The notes under the pieces: model-generated
Told to the model about the DNA's origin: nothing
The model's input: the letters and a program-made list of their open reading frames with translations, nothing else
Database searches by the model: none
Origin: a virus
Length of the DNA stretch: 37,695 nucleotides
Reading direction: 5' to 3' (one strand)
IMG/VR virus record: IMGVR_UViG_3300035224_000252
Coordinates: 1-37,695 of that record
Part shown: in pieces, positions 23,414 through 29,937 of the stretch
How the letters are laid out: each line of letters begins with the position of its first letter
Numbering within the stretch: position 1 is the first letter of the stretch
Translations under genes and position numbers: made by a program

Positions 23414-24009
23414 TTTGCGGTTATCCTTTTATCGTAGTCTGCATAATCTTCATTCCACCAAGAAGGTTTTTTTCGAAATTTCCAAGTAGCAAAAGTAGCT
23501 TTATCTAAATGGTAATAATCCCTGTATGACTGTATAGGGTTATCATAGTCTTTTAGCTCCTCCGGCATTGCTAGCCCGAATGTAGTAAAGCCCAATCTCT
23601 TACAGCTAGTAAGCTCGGGCAATTTATTAACTACTTCTACAATGGACTTATGTTGCTTAGCATAGCGATAGTTATACTCGTCATTGAGAGCATTACCATA
23701 ACAGTGCGTCCACTCATAGTTATCCAACGATGATCTAACCCATATAGTGCAAGGGTGGTTGTACATCATTGGTAGGTAAGGGGTGAGAGGTCTTTCTTCC
23801 ATAGGAAGATGTTTAATTTCTTTTTTAAGGGCATTAAGGTGGTCTCGTTCTTCTTTATTAAGAGCGCGAGGTATAAAACCTAAGTGTTTGTCTACCCAGA
23901 CTGTGGTACACATAAGCTGTGCTACTTCTAAAGGCATTTTTACAATGTGCTTATCTACATGATATTCTGCACATTTATCTAAGTCTTTGTCTAAATAAAA
24001 TAAATTCAT
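23410..24009 (-). CDS. Conserved phage protein, 'FYLDxDxxKCAxxHxDKHxVKM' family
   Basis: 199 residues. MNLFYLDKDLDKCAEYHVDKHIVKMPLEVAQLM is the opening of a family widespread in tailed and giant phages. The middle has HPCTIWVRSSLDNYEWTHCYGNALNDEYNYRYAKQHKS, and it ends with the YRDYYHLDK and W..KPSWWNEDY blocks. Conserved His, Asp and Lys suggest an enzyme, possibly acting on DNA or nucleotides, but I know of no established function. First gene of the ThyX operon; leader about 20 nt from promoter P7. Confidence 0.75.
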   Translation of the reverse strand: MNLFYLDKDLDKCAEYHVDKHIVKMPLEVAQLMCTTVWVDKHLGFIPRALNKEERDHLNALKKEIKHLPMEERPLTPYLPMMYNHPCTIWVRSSLDNYEWTHCYGNALNDEYNYRYAKQHKSIVEVVNKLPELTSCKRLGFTTFGLAMPEELKDYDNPIQSYRDYYHLDKATFATWKFRKKPSWWNEDYADYDKRITAK

Positions 24010-24035
24010 ATATAATATCCCTAATATCGAAGAGT

Positions 24036-24064
24036 ATTATACTAAAGTTTAAGGTATTTGTCAA
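24036..24064 (-). promoter_or_regulatory. Sigma70 promoter P7
   Basis: AATAGTTC then TTGACA (24059-24064), 17-nt spacer with CCTTAAAC, TATAAT (24036-24041). Leader about 20 nt to the ATG at 24009; drives the ThyX-porin operon. Confidence 0.9.
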
Positions 24065-24082
24065 GAACTATTTTTAGTCGTA

Positions 24083-24541
24083 CTAATTACTATCTTCTGT
24101 TAGTTCTGCCTCTGTCAATATATTTCTATAATATATTATAGTTTCCCCGAGTTGTTTAATATATCTTTTTAATTCTTGTACATTATACGACATTAGTTGG
24201 TAATCCTCTATACTCATTGCTACAAAGACAACATCACCCCCATTTTTCTTTTTTATATCATTTACGAACTTATCAAAATAGGTATAGCCTGCCGGATACA
24301 AATTTTCTCTTCCTAGCTTGCAATCAGGTTTTTTGGTTTCAGTATTTTTCAGACACGCTTCTATTATTTTTGAGTCCGATACTACATACCACTTAGGTTC
24401 TTTCAAACTTATAGGTCGTGGCATTATAGGTTGTGTGATTTTTAGCTCTACAGGACGGGTTACTACTTGAATTTCGGGTGTTGAGGTACAACTACTAATC
24501 GTTAAAAGAACTAATGTGCTTGCTAATATCTTCAATTTCAT
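24083..24541 (-). CDS. Outer-membrane spanin lipoprotein (o-spanin, Rz1-like)
   Basis: 152 residues. Signal peptide with lipobox ISSC, lipidated at C18 (KILASTLVLLTISSCTST). A proline-containing linker (ITQPIMPRPISLKEPKW) follows, then a helical region (ELKRYIKQLGETIIYYRNIL). It begins inside the i-spanin gene in another frame (47-nt overlap), a typical spanin arrangement. Should join the i-spanin across the periplasm and fuse the membranes at lysis. Longer than lambda Rz1, so the match rests on topology and context. Confidence 0.75.
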   Translation of the reverse strand: MKLKILASTLVLLTISSCTSTPEIQVVTRPVELKITQPIMPRPISLKEPKWYVVSDSKIIEACLKNTETKKPDCKLGRENLYPAGYTYFDKFVNDIKKKNGGDVVFVAMSIEDYQLMSYNVQELKRYIKQLGETIIYYRNILTEAELTEDSN

Positions 24542-24899
24542 TAAACACTTCCTCCGTACTTTTATTTACACGCTTTTCTACTAAACCGGGCTTGGCACTA
24601 GCAAGTTTGGATATATTATGCCTACGAAAAATGTCTAAGTAGTCTGCTAGTTCAGTTTCGTACTGTTGATTATTAAGTTGTAGCACAGTATTAGCTTTCG
24701 TAATTGTTTCCATACTATCTTGGATTGCAGCTATGGCTGCCAACTGCTCTTGGTCACGAATTTGTTGAGCTACTATTACTTGCATTTGTTGCTCTATTTC
24801 ATTTTTCATAGGCACGACATTATACTGGTAATACACATAACCAGTAACCCCCATAGCAATGATAATAGAAATAAGTATTATTAATATTTTACTATACAT
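24495..24899 (-). CDS. Inner-membrane spanin (i-spanin, Rz-like)
   Basis: 134 residues. One N-terminal transmembrane helix (about 4-26, ILIILISIIIAMGVTGYVYY) and a long periplasmic coiled coil (NEIEQQMQVIVAQQIRDQEQ ... ITKANTVLQLNNQQYETELA). This is the N-in/C-out layout of Rz. It overlaps the endolysin gene by 8 nt and the o-spanin gene by 47 nt. It acts after the lysozyme has cut the wall. Confidence 0.8.
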   Translation of the reverse strand: MYSKILIILISIIIAMGVTGYVYYQYNVVPMKNEIEQQMQVIVAQQIRDQEQLAAIAAIQDSMETITKANTVLQLNNQQYETELADYLDIFRRHNISKLASAKPGLVEKRVNKSTEEVFNEIEDISKHISSFND

Positions 24900-25332
24900 A
24901 TTTTAGTCTTGTCATTAAACGCTCGGCTCGATTCCCTACTTGATTATACCATTTGGAATCTTTACCATCTATAGCCGCTTGTTTCCAGTCGTGCGCGTCT
25001 AAAGCTTTTTTAAAGTTTTTAAACTTACTGAGTCTTGTGCGACCCAAATTAAACATCATATTTACTAGTACTTCTTGGACTTCACTGGGAAAAGTCTCCC
25101 ACATAGAATATAAAATCCTACAGTCACTAATTGCATTGTCTAAATCTAGCTGGAATACTTCTGTAACTCTATCTTGAGATACAGAAGTACCCACAGCTAA
25201 ACCATACTCTTTATCCTTTTTTAAAATAAGATGACCTATTCCAAAAGTAGGATGGCTCAAATGATCTAAATAAATTGCATAAACTACACCTTCGTCTATT
25301 GCTAGTTGTTCTTGCACTCTACTTCTATTCAT
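24892..25332 (-). CDS. Endolysin, T4-type lysozyme (GH24)
   Basis: 146 residues. Cleaves peptidoglycan between MurNAc and GlcNAc. The catalytic triad has exact T4 spacing: E14, eight residues, D23, five residues, T29 (DEGVVYAIYLDHLSHPTFGIGH). Later GH24 blocks are present (MMFNLGRTRLSKFKNFKKAL, SKWYNQVGNRAERLM). No signal peptide or SAR helix, so release should need a holin, possibly one of the short membrane proteins encoded just upstream. It is followed by the two spanin genes. Confidence 0.94.
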   Translation of the reverse strand: MNRSRVQEQLAIDEGVVYAIYLDHLSHPTFGIGHLILKKDKEYGLAVGTSVSQDRVTEVFQLDLDNAISDCRILYSMWETFPSEVQEVLVNMMFNLGRTRLSKFKNFKKALDAHDWKQAAIDGKDSKWYNQVGNRAERLMTRLKYV

Positions 25333-25465
25333 AACTAGAGTTTCTATGTTTGATATAGCCTGACTTCTTTGCTTTTTTACGATCCGCCATAACTACTGCT
25401 TTGTTATACTTTTTTAAGTATCTAGCTACAGGATTTCTAGTTTTATTTTTTGCTGCTTTTTTCAT
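25325..25465 (-). CDS. 46-aa basic protein (DUF7230-like)
   Basis: Encodes MKKAAKNKTRNPVARYLKKY ... VVMADRKKAKKSGYIKHR, a short Lys/Arg-rich protein. The NPVAxxLxKxN ... DRKK pattern is shared by many small marine-phage proteins (DUF7230-like, by memory). GGAG lies 8 nt before the ATG, and the stop overlaps the endolysin start by 8 nt. Probably binds nucleic acid; function unknown. Confidence 0.65.
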   Translation of the reverse strand: MKKAAKNKTRNPVARYLKKYNKAVVMADRKKAKKSGYIKHRNSSYE

Positions 25466-25468
25466 TGT

Positions 25469-25594
25469 CTAAGCTCCTAATACTCGCGCATATATAATAA
25501 CATACGGTAAGGCTAGGCAGCTTAAAACTGTAATTGCATTGCATATAACACAGGCAGCTCTATCTCTTTTTCTGACTCTCACTTTTGTCTCCAT
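25469..25594 (-). CDS. 41-aa single-pass membrane protein in the lysis operon
   Basis: A basic N-terminus (METKVRVRKRDRAA) is followed by one hydrophobic helix (CVICNAITVLSCLALPYVII). Ends just before the basic 46-aa gene and two genes before the endolysin. Topology and position make it a holin/pinholin candidate, but there is no family match. The ribosome site (TAGGAAG) abuts a hairpin in the leader. Confidence 0.5.
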   Translation of the reverse strand: METKVRVRKRDRAACVICNAITVLSCLALPYVIIYARVLGA

Positions 25595-25601
25595 ACTTCC
25601 T

Positions 25602-25643
25602 AGGTCTAAAGACCTCTGTACAGACTACTTTAAGGTGAGTCTG
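25602..25643 (-). promoter_or_regulatory. Two adjacent leader hairpins before the lysis genes
   Basis: Leftward strand: CAGACT, 11-nt loop, AGTCTG (25621-25643), then AGGTC-TTTA-GACCT (25602-25615), ending 7 nt before the ATG at 25594 and bordering its ribosome site. No T-tract, so more likely translational control or RNA processing than termination. Confidence 0.45.
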
Positions 25644-25660
25644 TATTACCTTAGCATCGA

Positions 25661-25849
25661 CTAAATTACTCCTCGTGCTACCAATTCGTTCCTGCACTTC
25701 TGCTTCTGCTTTGGTTTTGCATTAGTACTCTCTACTACCTCTTGTAGCTCTTTAGTGGAGGTATTTTTAATATAATAATGGGCAGTACGAAATCTTCGAG
25801 TTGCACGATCTACTACTACTGTTGCTGATGGCTTAAATTTAACTGGCAT
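25661..25849 (-). CDS. Conserved small phage protein
   Basis: 62 residues: MPVKFKPSATVVVDRATRR, HYYIKNTSTKELQEVVE, then KPKQKQKCRNELVARG. The 'KFKxSxxxxDR...HYxxKNTSTxEL...KxxxKxxNELxRR' layout recurs in many tailed phages. Function unknown; basic, probably nucleic-acid-associated. AGGAG precedes the ATG and also overlaps the stop of the upstream gene. Confidence 0.7.
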   Translation of the reverse strand: MPVKFKPSATVVVDRATRRFRTAHYYIKNTSTKELQEVVESTNAKPKQKQKCRNELVARGVI

Positions 25850-25858
25850 TTATTTCTC

Positions 25859-25996
25859 CTATTCTTCTTCAAGTTCTAATAAACCTGCGTCTATTAGATG
25901 TTCTATTGTAGTTTCTATACCTTCTTGTCTACCTAGTGCGTGTGCGTGTAGACCACACCCTACTAGGCAAAATATAAATATAGCTAATTCTATCAT
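25859..25996 (-). CDS. 45-aa membrane-anchored protein
   Basis: MIELAIFIFCLVGCGLHAHA is an N-terminal transmembrane helix, followed by LGRQEGIETTIEHLIDAGLL and an acidic end. Small proteins of this layout (TM helix plus a 'GxxxGIxxTIEHLIDxGLL' tail) are common in marine phages. AGGAGAGG precedes the ATG. First gene after promoters P8 and P9. Function unknown. Confidence 0.7.
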   Translation of the reverse strand: MIELAIFIFCLVGCGLHAHALGRQEGIETTIEHLIDAGLLELEEE

Positions 25997-26061
25997 ACAA
26001 CCTCTCCTTTGTTTGGAAGTTATCCCTAATAAAATTGGTTATCTTTAACTTTTGAAAATAC

Positions 26062-26090
26062 ATTATACGGGAGAATAAGCAACGAGTCAA
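26062..26090 (-). promoter_or_regulatory. Sigma70 promoter P8
   Basis: AATTC then TTGACT (26085-26090), 17-nt spacer, TATAAT (26062-26067). Leader about 59 nt to the ATG at 25996; drives the lysis operon. Confidence 0.8.
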
Positions 26091-26137
26091 GAATTATCTT
26101 AGTGTCGCTTTGTCTTTTTACTTCCTTTCTAGGAGCA

Positions 26138-26166
26138 ATTATACTAAAAAAGACCTACGTTGTCAA
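26138..26166 (-). promoter_or_regulatory. Sigma70 promoter P9
   Basis: TTGACA (26161-26166), 17-nt spacer, TATAAT (26138-26143). In tandem with P8 toward the lysis genes and back-to-back with P10, the -35 boxes being 31 nt apart. Marks the divergence point of two transcription domains. Confidence 0.85.
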
Positions 26167-26197
26167 GATGTATTTTTAGACGAAGTGAATTTAAACC

Positions 26198-26226
26198 TTG
26201 ACAAAGTAACCCGTTTATTCTATAAT
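26198..26226 (+). promoter_or_regulatory. Sigma70 promoter P10 (leaderless start)
   Basis: TTGACA (26198-26203), 17-nt spacer, TATAAT (26221-26226). The expected transcription start (about 26233) coincides with the ATG of the next gene. Confidence 0.88.
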
Positions 26227-26232
26227 ACTGTT

Positions 26233-26409
26233 ATGAAAATATATAAAAAGAAACCGTGGACAGTAAGAGAGCGTCAGCTCCTAGCCGATAATTATTTTAA
26301 TACTAATATTAAAGAAATAAGCGCCATGCTTCCAGAAAGGTCTGAACAATCTATTCGCAATCAAGTTTCCTACTTGCGTAAGAGAGGGTATAGGTTTACT
26401 GTACTATGA
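26233..26409 (+). CDS. Myb/SANT-like DNA-binding protein, 58 aa
   Basis: KKPWTVRERQLLADNYFNTNIKEISAMLPERSEQSIRNQV, then YLRKRGYRF: three helices with the 'W(T/S)xxE...L...L.xRSxxxIRxxxxxL' pattern of Myb/SANT-like phage regulators, also like single units of the D5-like protein. The ATG at 26233 lies 6 nt after the -10 of P10 with no Shine-Dalgarno, so the mRNA is probably leaderless. The frame is open further upstream but crosses two promoters. Likely a DNA-binding regulator; heads an operon with bS21. Confidence 0.75.
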   Translation: MKIYKKKPWTVRERQLLADNYFNTNIKEISAMLPERSEQSIRNQVSYLRKRGYRFTVL

Positions 26410-26489
26410 TAGTATCACCAGAAACAGTAGCTTTAATCTTTGGTCTACTATATATGTGGATTCTGTACAATAATATGGATGATCGATGA
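26406..26489 (+). CDS. 27-aa membrane micropeptide
   Basis: MIVSPETVALIFGLLYMWIL and a short polar tail: one transmembrane helix. ATGA overlaps at both ends (26406-26409 and 26486-26489) place it in a coupled chain between the Myb-like gene and bS21. No family recognised. Confidence 0.5.
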   Translation: MIVSPETVALIFGLLYMWILYNNMDDR

Positions 26490-26689
26490 AAATTACAGTT
26501 CGTAAGGGTAACGTAGAAAACGCTTTAAAGTTATTTCGTAGAAAAATAGTAGAAAATAATGTTCTTTTTGATTATAAAGAAAAACAATACTACGAAAAGA
26601 AAACTACTAAAAGACAGCGTAAGCTAGCTTCCGCGAAAGCAAGAGAACGTAAACGTCAAGGGGAAACGTCTCCTAAAAGATTGTTTTAG
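26486..26689 (+). CDS. rpsU: Ribosomal protein bS21 homologue (phage-encoded)
   Basis: 67 residues: MKITVRKGNVENALKLFRRK, then IVENNVLFDYKEKQYYEKKTTKRQRK. The bS21 pattern is complete: N-terminal strand, 'ALxxFxRxxxxxxVLxxxxxxxxYEKxTxxRxRKxxxAxxR' helices and a very basic tail. bS21 is a small-subunit protein on the 30S platform beside the anti-Shine-Dalgarno end of 16S rRNA and helps translation initiation. Phage bS21 genes are known from metagenomic studies and are thought to swap into host ribosomes. Length is close to bacterial bS21 (about 70). Start by ATGA coupling to the micropeptide; no strong ribosome site of its own. Confidence 0.9.
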   Translation: MKITVRKGNVENALKLFRRKIVENNVLFDYKEKQYYEKKTTKRQRKLASAKARERKRQGETSPKRLF

Positions 26690-26692
26690 TTC

Positions 26693-26721
26693 TTGACAAC
26701 TTGCTAAATACAGCGTATAAT
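26693..26721 (+). promoter_or_regulatory. Sigma70 promoter P11
   Basis: TTTTAGTTC then TTGACA (26693-26698), 17-nt spacer, TATAAT (26716-26721). The bS21 stop lies in its upstream element. Leader about 21 nt with AGGAG. Confidence 0.9.
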
Positions 26722-26748
26722 AGTTTTTATAAATTAGGAGAAGCTATT

Positions 26749-27210
26749 ATGATGAGAATTTGGACTACAGGTGATAACGATAAGCAGTACCGAGTATTTA
26801 TTGATGAGTGTGTAAAAGCTCTTTTTGGTAACGATGCTACTTATGATATCGAAATCAACCTTTCTAAATTTGTAACCAACGAAGAAGTTGAAAAAGGTAC
26901 TCAAGGAATATGCACAGGAGATAAAACTATGTCTACTATAGAAATAGCTACTCATTCTCTATACTCGTGCGGAGAAGAGTATCGTTTTCAAGACTTTGAA
27001 ATAGCAAGCACCATAGCTCACGAGCTAACCCATGCTAGACAATTCCATAAAGGACAAATCAATATGATGAATATGGTTTGGGACGATGGTAAGAATTCTT
27101 TTGTAAACTGCACAAAGTTAAACTATGCAGACCAACCTTGGGAAGTCGAGGCTTACGCATACGAAGCTATATTGTCAGATATATTTTGGGAGAATGGCGA
27201 AGATGTTTAA
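26749..27210 (+). CDS. Zinc metallopeptidase-like protein (HExxH)
   Basis: 153 residues. IASTIAHELTHARQFHKGQ carries the HExxH zinc motif (HELTH), and PWEVEAYAYE downstream supplies the likely third ligand (gluzincin-like EVEAYA). No signal peptide, so cytoplasmic. The ATG at 26749 is chosen for the AGGAG 8 nt upstream; the longer frame would begin inside promoter P11. It may cleave a host or phage protein, or be a catalytically quiet relative. Family not named with certainty. Confidence 0.7.
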   Translation: MMRIWTTGDNDKQYRVFIDECVKALFGNDATYDIEINLSKFVTNEEVEKGTQGICTGDKTMSTIEIATHSLYSCGEEYRFQDFEIASTIAHELTHARQFHKGQINMMNMVWDDGKNSFVNCTKLNYADQPWEVEAYAYEAILSDIFWENGEDV

Positions 27211-27343
27211 TATAATAGGAATGATTTTTATGCTGGCAATAGTAAGTATGTTGCTAGTCGGGACTTGTCTATCCATTCAAGATAGGCAAGCAACGTGGCA
27301 AAGACGTAAAGAGTTTAAAAACAACTCTTCAAGAGATGCGTGA
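27203..27343 (+). CDS. 46-aa membrane protein
   Basis: MFNIIGMIFMLAIVSMLLVG is a transmembrane helix, followed by a charged tail (SIQDRQATWQRRKEFKNN). The ATG at 27203 fits a GGGAG site 10 nt upstream better than the ATG at 27194. Starts inside the peptidase gene (8-nt overlap). Function unknown. Confidence 0.5.
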   Translation: MFNIIGMIFMLAIVSMLLVGTCLSIQDRQATWQRRKEFKNNSSRDA

Positions 27344-27350
27344 GGTCATT

Positions 27351-27512
27351 ATGAAATTTAAAACATATTGTAGATTAAGAAGAGTTTGTAAAATTATAGA
27401 AAAAACCGCAGAACGAGTACAAAAATCCGAAGTTGTTAGAGCTGCTATAGTTAGTATTTTAACAGCTTTTTTGTGTTTAGTTCTTATGTCAAAAATATTA
27501 GCAGGGGTCTGA
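27351..27512 (+). CDS. 53-aa membrane protein
   Basis: A basic N-terminal half (KFKTYCRLRRVCKIIEKTAE) and a C-terminal helix (AAIVSILTAFLCLVLMSKIL), i.e. a tail-anchored layout. GAGGT lies just before the ATG, and it starts 7 nt after the preceding stop. Not recognised. Confidence 0.5.
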   Translation: MKFKTYCRLRRVCKIIEKTAERVQKSEVVRAAIVSILTAFLCLVLMSKILAGV

Positions 27513-27513
27513 G

Positions 27514-27816
27514 TTGAAGCCAAGAAACTTTGTAGAAGAAGAAAGAATACGTCAAAAACAAAAGCCTTTATTCCTATACCTTATCTCTCAGCGTGAAAAT
27601 TGTGGGTGGGATACCTACGACTCCGCTGTTGTTGTAGCTAAGAGTGCGGAAGATGCTGTACTTATTAACCCCGGTACAGAAACCTTTTCAGACGAAGATT
27701 TAGGTTATCATACATGGGCATCAACCCCAGACAATGTAACAGCTACTAAAATAGGCCAAGCTTATGAGCCTATGGTAGAAGGAACAATTATTATATCATC
27801 ATTTAATGCAGGATAG
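27514..27816 (+). CDS. Conserved phage hypothetical protein
   Basis: 100 residues starting with TTG at 27514, one base after the previous stop. LFLYLISQRENCGWDTYDSA followed by VVVAKSAEDAVLINPG is a pattern shared by small phage proteins ('...NxGYDTYDSAVVxAxxxxxA...P'). Beta-alpha fold likely; function unknown. Confidence 0.6.
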   Translation: MKPRNFVEEERIRQKQKPLFLYLISQRENCGWDTYDSAVVVAKSAEDAVLINPGTETFSDEDLGYHTWASTPDNVTATKIGQAYEPMVEGTIIISSFNAG

Positions 27817-27819
27817 AAT

Positions 27820-28140
27820 ATGAAAGAAGAAAGAAGGGAATTTGAAGGAATACTTGGGGCCGAGACAACAGAAGTAGTTGCTTGGATACTCAGCGAGTTC
27901 ACAGGCAAGTGGGTACATAGTGATATACGGTACGGCCATGGACGGGGTGGTGCTAAATATTGGGAGGATGCTTTAGCGAAAGAATGTAAGAATGTTCGAG
28001 CTGTTTATAAAGCGTCAGTACAGAAAAGTAAAGAGGTAATTCGTCTCAAGAAAGAACTAGAGCTTTGCAACCATAGAGAAGCGATTTGGAAGCATAAAGA
28101 AGAGATTGCTCGACTAACCGAGGAATTGGGTAATGACTAA
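27820..28140 (+). CDS. Hypothetical coiled-coil protein
   Basis: 106 residues, not recognised. An N-terminal globular part (EVVAWILSEFTGKWVHSDIR) then a coiled coil (EVIRLKKELELCNHREAIWK). Overlaps the MazG-like gene by 8 nt. Confidence 0.5.
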   Translation: MKEERREFEGILGAETTEVVAWILSEFTGKWVHSDIRYGHGRGGAKYWEDALAKECKNVRAVYKASVQKSKEVIRLKKELELCNHREAIWKHKEEIARLTEELGND

Positions 28141-28384
28141 GCAAGAACAGTTGTTAACGATAACTATGGAAGAATGTGGCGAGCTTATTCAGGCTTGCTC
28201 CAAAGTTATGAGAACTGAAGGAAAGGATTTATACTACTGGAACTTGCTGGCAGAAGAAGTAGGTGACGTTATGACAATGGTAGATTTACTTATACAGCAC
28301 GGATATGTTACACCTAGAGAGATAGAAGCTAGAAAGTTAGTAAAAAAGTCAAAGCTAAAAAGATGGAGTAATTTGTATGAATAA
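28133..28384 (+). CDS. MazG-like nucleotide pyrophosphohydrolase
   Basis: 83 residues. EECGELIQACSKV, then LLAEEVGDVMTMVDLL, gives the EExxE ... EExxD magnesium-binding pattern of the all-alpha NTP pyrophosphatase (MazG-like) superfamily. Short, single-domain form common in phages. It may clean up non-canonical (d)NTPs or lower (p)ppGpp signalling, as suggested for some phage MazG proteins. One of two MazG-like genes in this cluster, besides DUF5664. Confidence 0.8.
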   Translation: MTKQEQLLTITMEECGELIQACSKVMRTEGKDLYYWNLLAEEVGDVMTMVDLLIQHGYVTPREIEARKLVKKSKLKRWSNLYE

Positions 28385-28463
28385 ATACTCAAAATATCTT
28401 ATAATAGCAATGGCTTTTATGGTAGTTGTATTAAGCCTTACTATTGCGGTGTCAGTCTCATAA
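28377..28463 (+). CDS. 28-aa membrane micropeptide
   Basis: MNKYSKYLIIAMAFMVVVLS and a hydrophobic remainder: one transmembrane helix. Overlaps the MazG-like stop by 8 nt, and its stop lies 8 nt before promoter P12. No family recognised. Confidence 0.45.
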   Translation: MNKYSKYLIIAMAFMVVVLSLTIAVSVS

Positions 28464-28471
28464 AATAAGGC

Positions 28472-28500
28472 TTGACAATATATTAATTTTTTAGTATAAT
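28472..28500 (+). promoter_or_regulatory. Sigma70 promoter P12
   Basis: TTGACA (28472-28477), 17-nt spacer, TATAAT (28495-28500). Leader of only about 12 nt, containing GGAG. Confidence 0.87.
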
Positions 28501-28518
28501 ACATCATGGAGAAATTAT

Positions 28519-28674
28519 ATGATATGGAAAATGTGGGCAAAAGCACTAGGTGAGAAGGTTGGAGGTTCAGATCATGAAGCAGATAAAATAGCTTGGATTA
28601 GAACTTTCTTAATTATTCAAGCTATGATTACGAATGGATTTATTATTGCCAATGCAGTAAGACACTGGGGGTAG
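28519..28674 (+). CDS. 51-aa protein with a hydrophobic helix
   Basis: MIWKMWAKALGEKVGGSDHE, then IAWIRTFLIIQAMITNGFIIANAV, a probable membrane helix. GGAG lies 7 nt before the ATG. First gene after promoter P12 and the next gene follows at once, so it should be well expressed. Function unknown. Confidence 0.55.
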   Translation: MIWKMWAKALGEKVGGSDHEADKIAWIRTFLIIQAMITNGFIIANAVRHWG

Positions 28675-28676
28675 AA

Positions 28677-28895
28677 ATGAGCTTAGTAGAGAGTGTAATA
28701 GACAAAATAGAAGCAAAAATTCTTGAGTCTGTCCAATATAAACTAGAGATACTTACTGAACTTAATAAAGAAACATTAATATTAACAATTAAGTCTCTGT
28801 GGGAAAATAATCTTATCAGTGTAAATACTATTGATATGTCCCCCCTTGCGGAAGAAATAATGAAACGAATTAACGAGGATACCGATAATGTATAA
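28677..28895 (+). CDS. Small acidic helical protein
   Basis: 72 residues: SLVESVIDKIEAKILESVQY, mostly amphipathic helix, acidic end. Two nt after the preceding stop with a GGGGG ribosome site. Not recognised. Confidence 0.5.
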   Translation: MSLVESVIDKIEAKILESVQYKLEILTELNKETLILTIKSLWENNLISVNTIDMSPLAEEIMKRINEDTDNV

Positions 28896-29208
28896 AGGTT
28901 CTATGGGATACTCTACCTGTGGGCGTAAACTTAAGAAAAGTAAAGTAAAGGGCAAGACTTACCCTAAATTTAAACCAAAAGCTTTTGTCGCTATGGATAC
29001 AAATGAATCTGTGTATCCTAGAGATACAAGTAAGCAGTATAAGTCTATTCTACCAGCACTTTCTAAGGATCCTACTGTAAATGCTGCTCCAGAGAAAAAA
29101 GTATATACAGGAACATTGGTAGTAGGTGTAAGTTGTCTACATAAGTCTAATGCAGTTCCTGTAATAAATCAGCAAGAAATTTTAGATATAGCAAGAATGA
29201 GGCGATAA
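28888..29208 (+). CDS. Conserved phage hypothetical protein
   Basis: 106 residues. A basic start (MYKGSMGYSTCGRKLKKSKV) is followed by YPKFKPKAFVAMDTNE and a C-terminal QEILDIARMRR. Resembles basic proteins in other marine phages with a 'KxxxxFxPxxxY' core. 8-nt overlap with the gene before and one-base overlap with the gene after. Function unknown. Confidence 0.55.
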   Translation: MYKGSMGYSTCGRKLKKSKVKGKTYPKFKPKAFVAMDTNESVYPRDTSKQYKSILPALSKDPTVNAAPEKKVYTGTLVVGVSCLHKSNAVPVINQQEILDIARMRR

Positions 29209-29393
29209 TGATTAAAGAACATAGACTTATTAGACTGAAGGCTGAATTACTTTTTATAGAGCAATCTATTGCTACGGAATATAATCAAGGACGTAGTACG
29301 GATCATACTATTAATTGGCTGCTGAGCTGTCAGTCCAGATACTTAAAATTAATAAAAGAGGTAGAAGATGAAGAAACCAAAAGGGATGCGTAA
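29208..29393 (+). CDS. Small helical protein
   Basis: 61 residues, helical throughout (IRLKAELLFIEQSIATEYNQ). No motif recognised. One-base overlap with the preceding gene (TAATG); the next micropeptide starts inside it. Confidence 0.45.
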   Translation: MIKEHRLIRLKAELLFIEQSIATEYNQGRSTDHTINWLLSCQSRYLKLIKEVEDEETKRDA

Positions 29394-29475
29394 ATGGCAG
29401 TCTGAATTATTTTTAGCAGTAGTTCTAATATTTATAGTATTTGCTATTGGGATAGTGTCAGGTTTATTAATATAA
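29368..29475 (+). CDS. 35-aa membrane micropeptide
   Basis: A basic start (MKKPKGMRKWQS) then one transmembrane helix (LFLAVVLIFIVFAIGIVSGL). GAGG lies 8 nt before the ATG; overlaps the previous gene by 26 nt. Not recognised. Confidence 0.45.
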   Translation: MKKPKGMRKWQSELFLAVVLIFIVFAIGIVSGLLI

Positions 29476-29491
29476 TTTAAGAGGGTTCACG

Positions 29492-29932
29492 ATGAAAGTT
29501 AAAATAGGCAAATATCCTAAGCATAGATTTTACCATAATTGGTTGTATGCGTTAGGTTGGACTAATCAGGAAAAAGTTAGTGTTCGTATTGACCCATGGG
29601 ATACATGGTCTATGGACTCTACACTTGCACATATAATTATGCCGATGTTGGAACAGCTTCGTGCTACTGCTCATGGTTCCCCTCGCGTTGAGGACATAGA
29701 TCGTCCAGATCATTTAATTGGTACAATTCCTAATGCTCACGAAGTTGATGAATTTCACCATGAAGCATGGCAGTGGGTTTTAACAGAAATGATATTCTCT
29801 TTCAGAAGTGCTAAGCATGACTACGATGATTTTATAGTAGATCAAGAAATAGCTGCTCATATAGAATACGAAGAAAGAGTAAGCAACGGTTTTCGATTAT
29901 TCGGAAAATATTACCAAAATTTATGGGATTAA
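29492..29932 (+). CDS. Conserved phage protein, 'KVKIGKYPKHRxYHNxLY' family
   Basis: 146 residues. KVKIGKYPKHRFYHNWLY, KVSVRIDPWDTWSMDSTLAH, a middle with LEQLRATAHGSP, and WVLTEMIFSF are blocks of a protein found in very many marine phages, including cyanophages. The strongly conserved WDTWSMD and the His/Asp content suggest an enzyme or capsid-related role, but none is established to my knowledge. GAGGG precedes the ATG. Confidence 0.7.
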   Translation: MKVKIGKYPKHRFYHNWLYALGWTNQEKVSVRIDPWDTWSMDSTLAHIIMPMLEQLRATAHGSPRVEDIDRPDHLIGTIPNAHEVDEFHHEAWQWVLTEMIFSFRSAKHDYDDFIVDQEIAAHIEYEERVSNGFRLFGKYYQNLWD

Positions 29933-29937
29933 AGAGT

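Noticed and set aside
26110-26232. Upstream extension of the Myb-like gene
   Set aside because: It would cross divergent promoters P9 and P10; the sequence there is regulatory.
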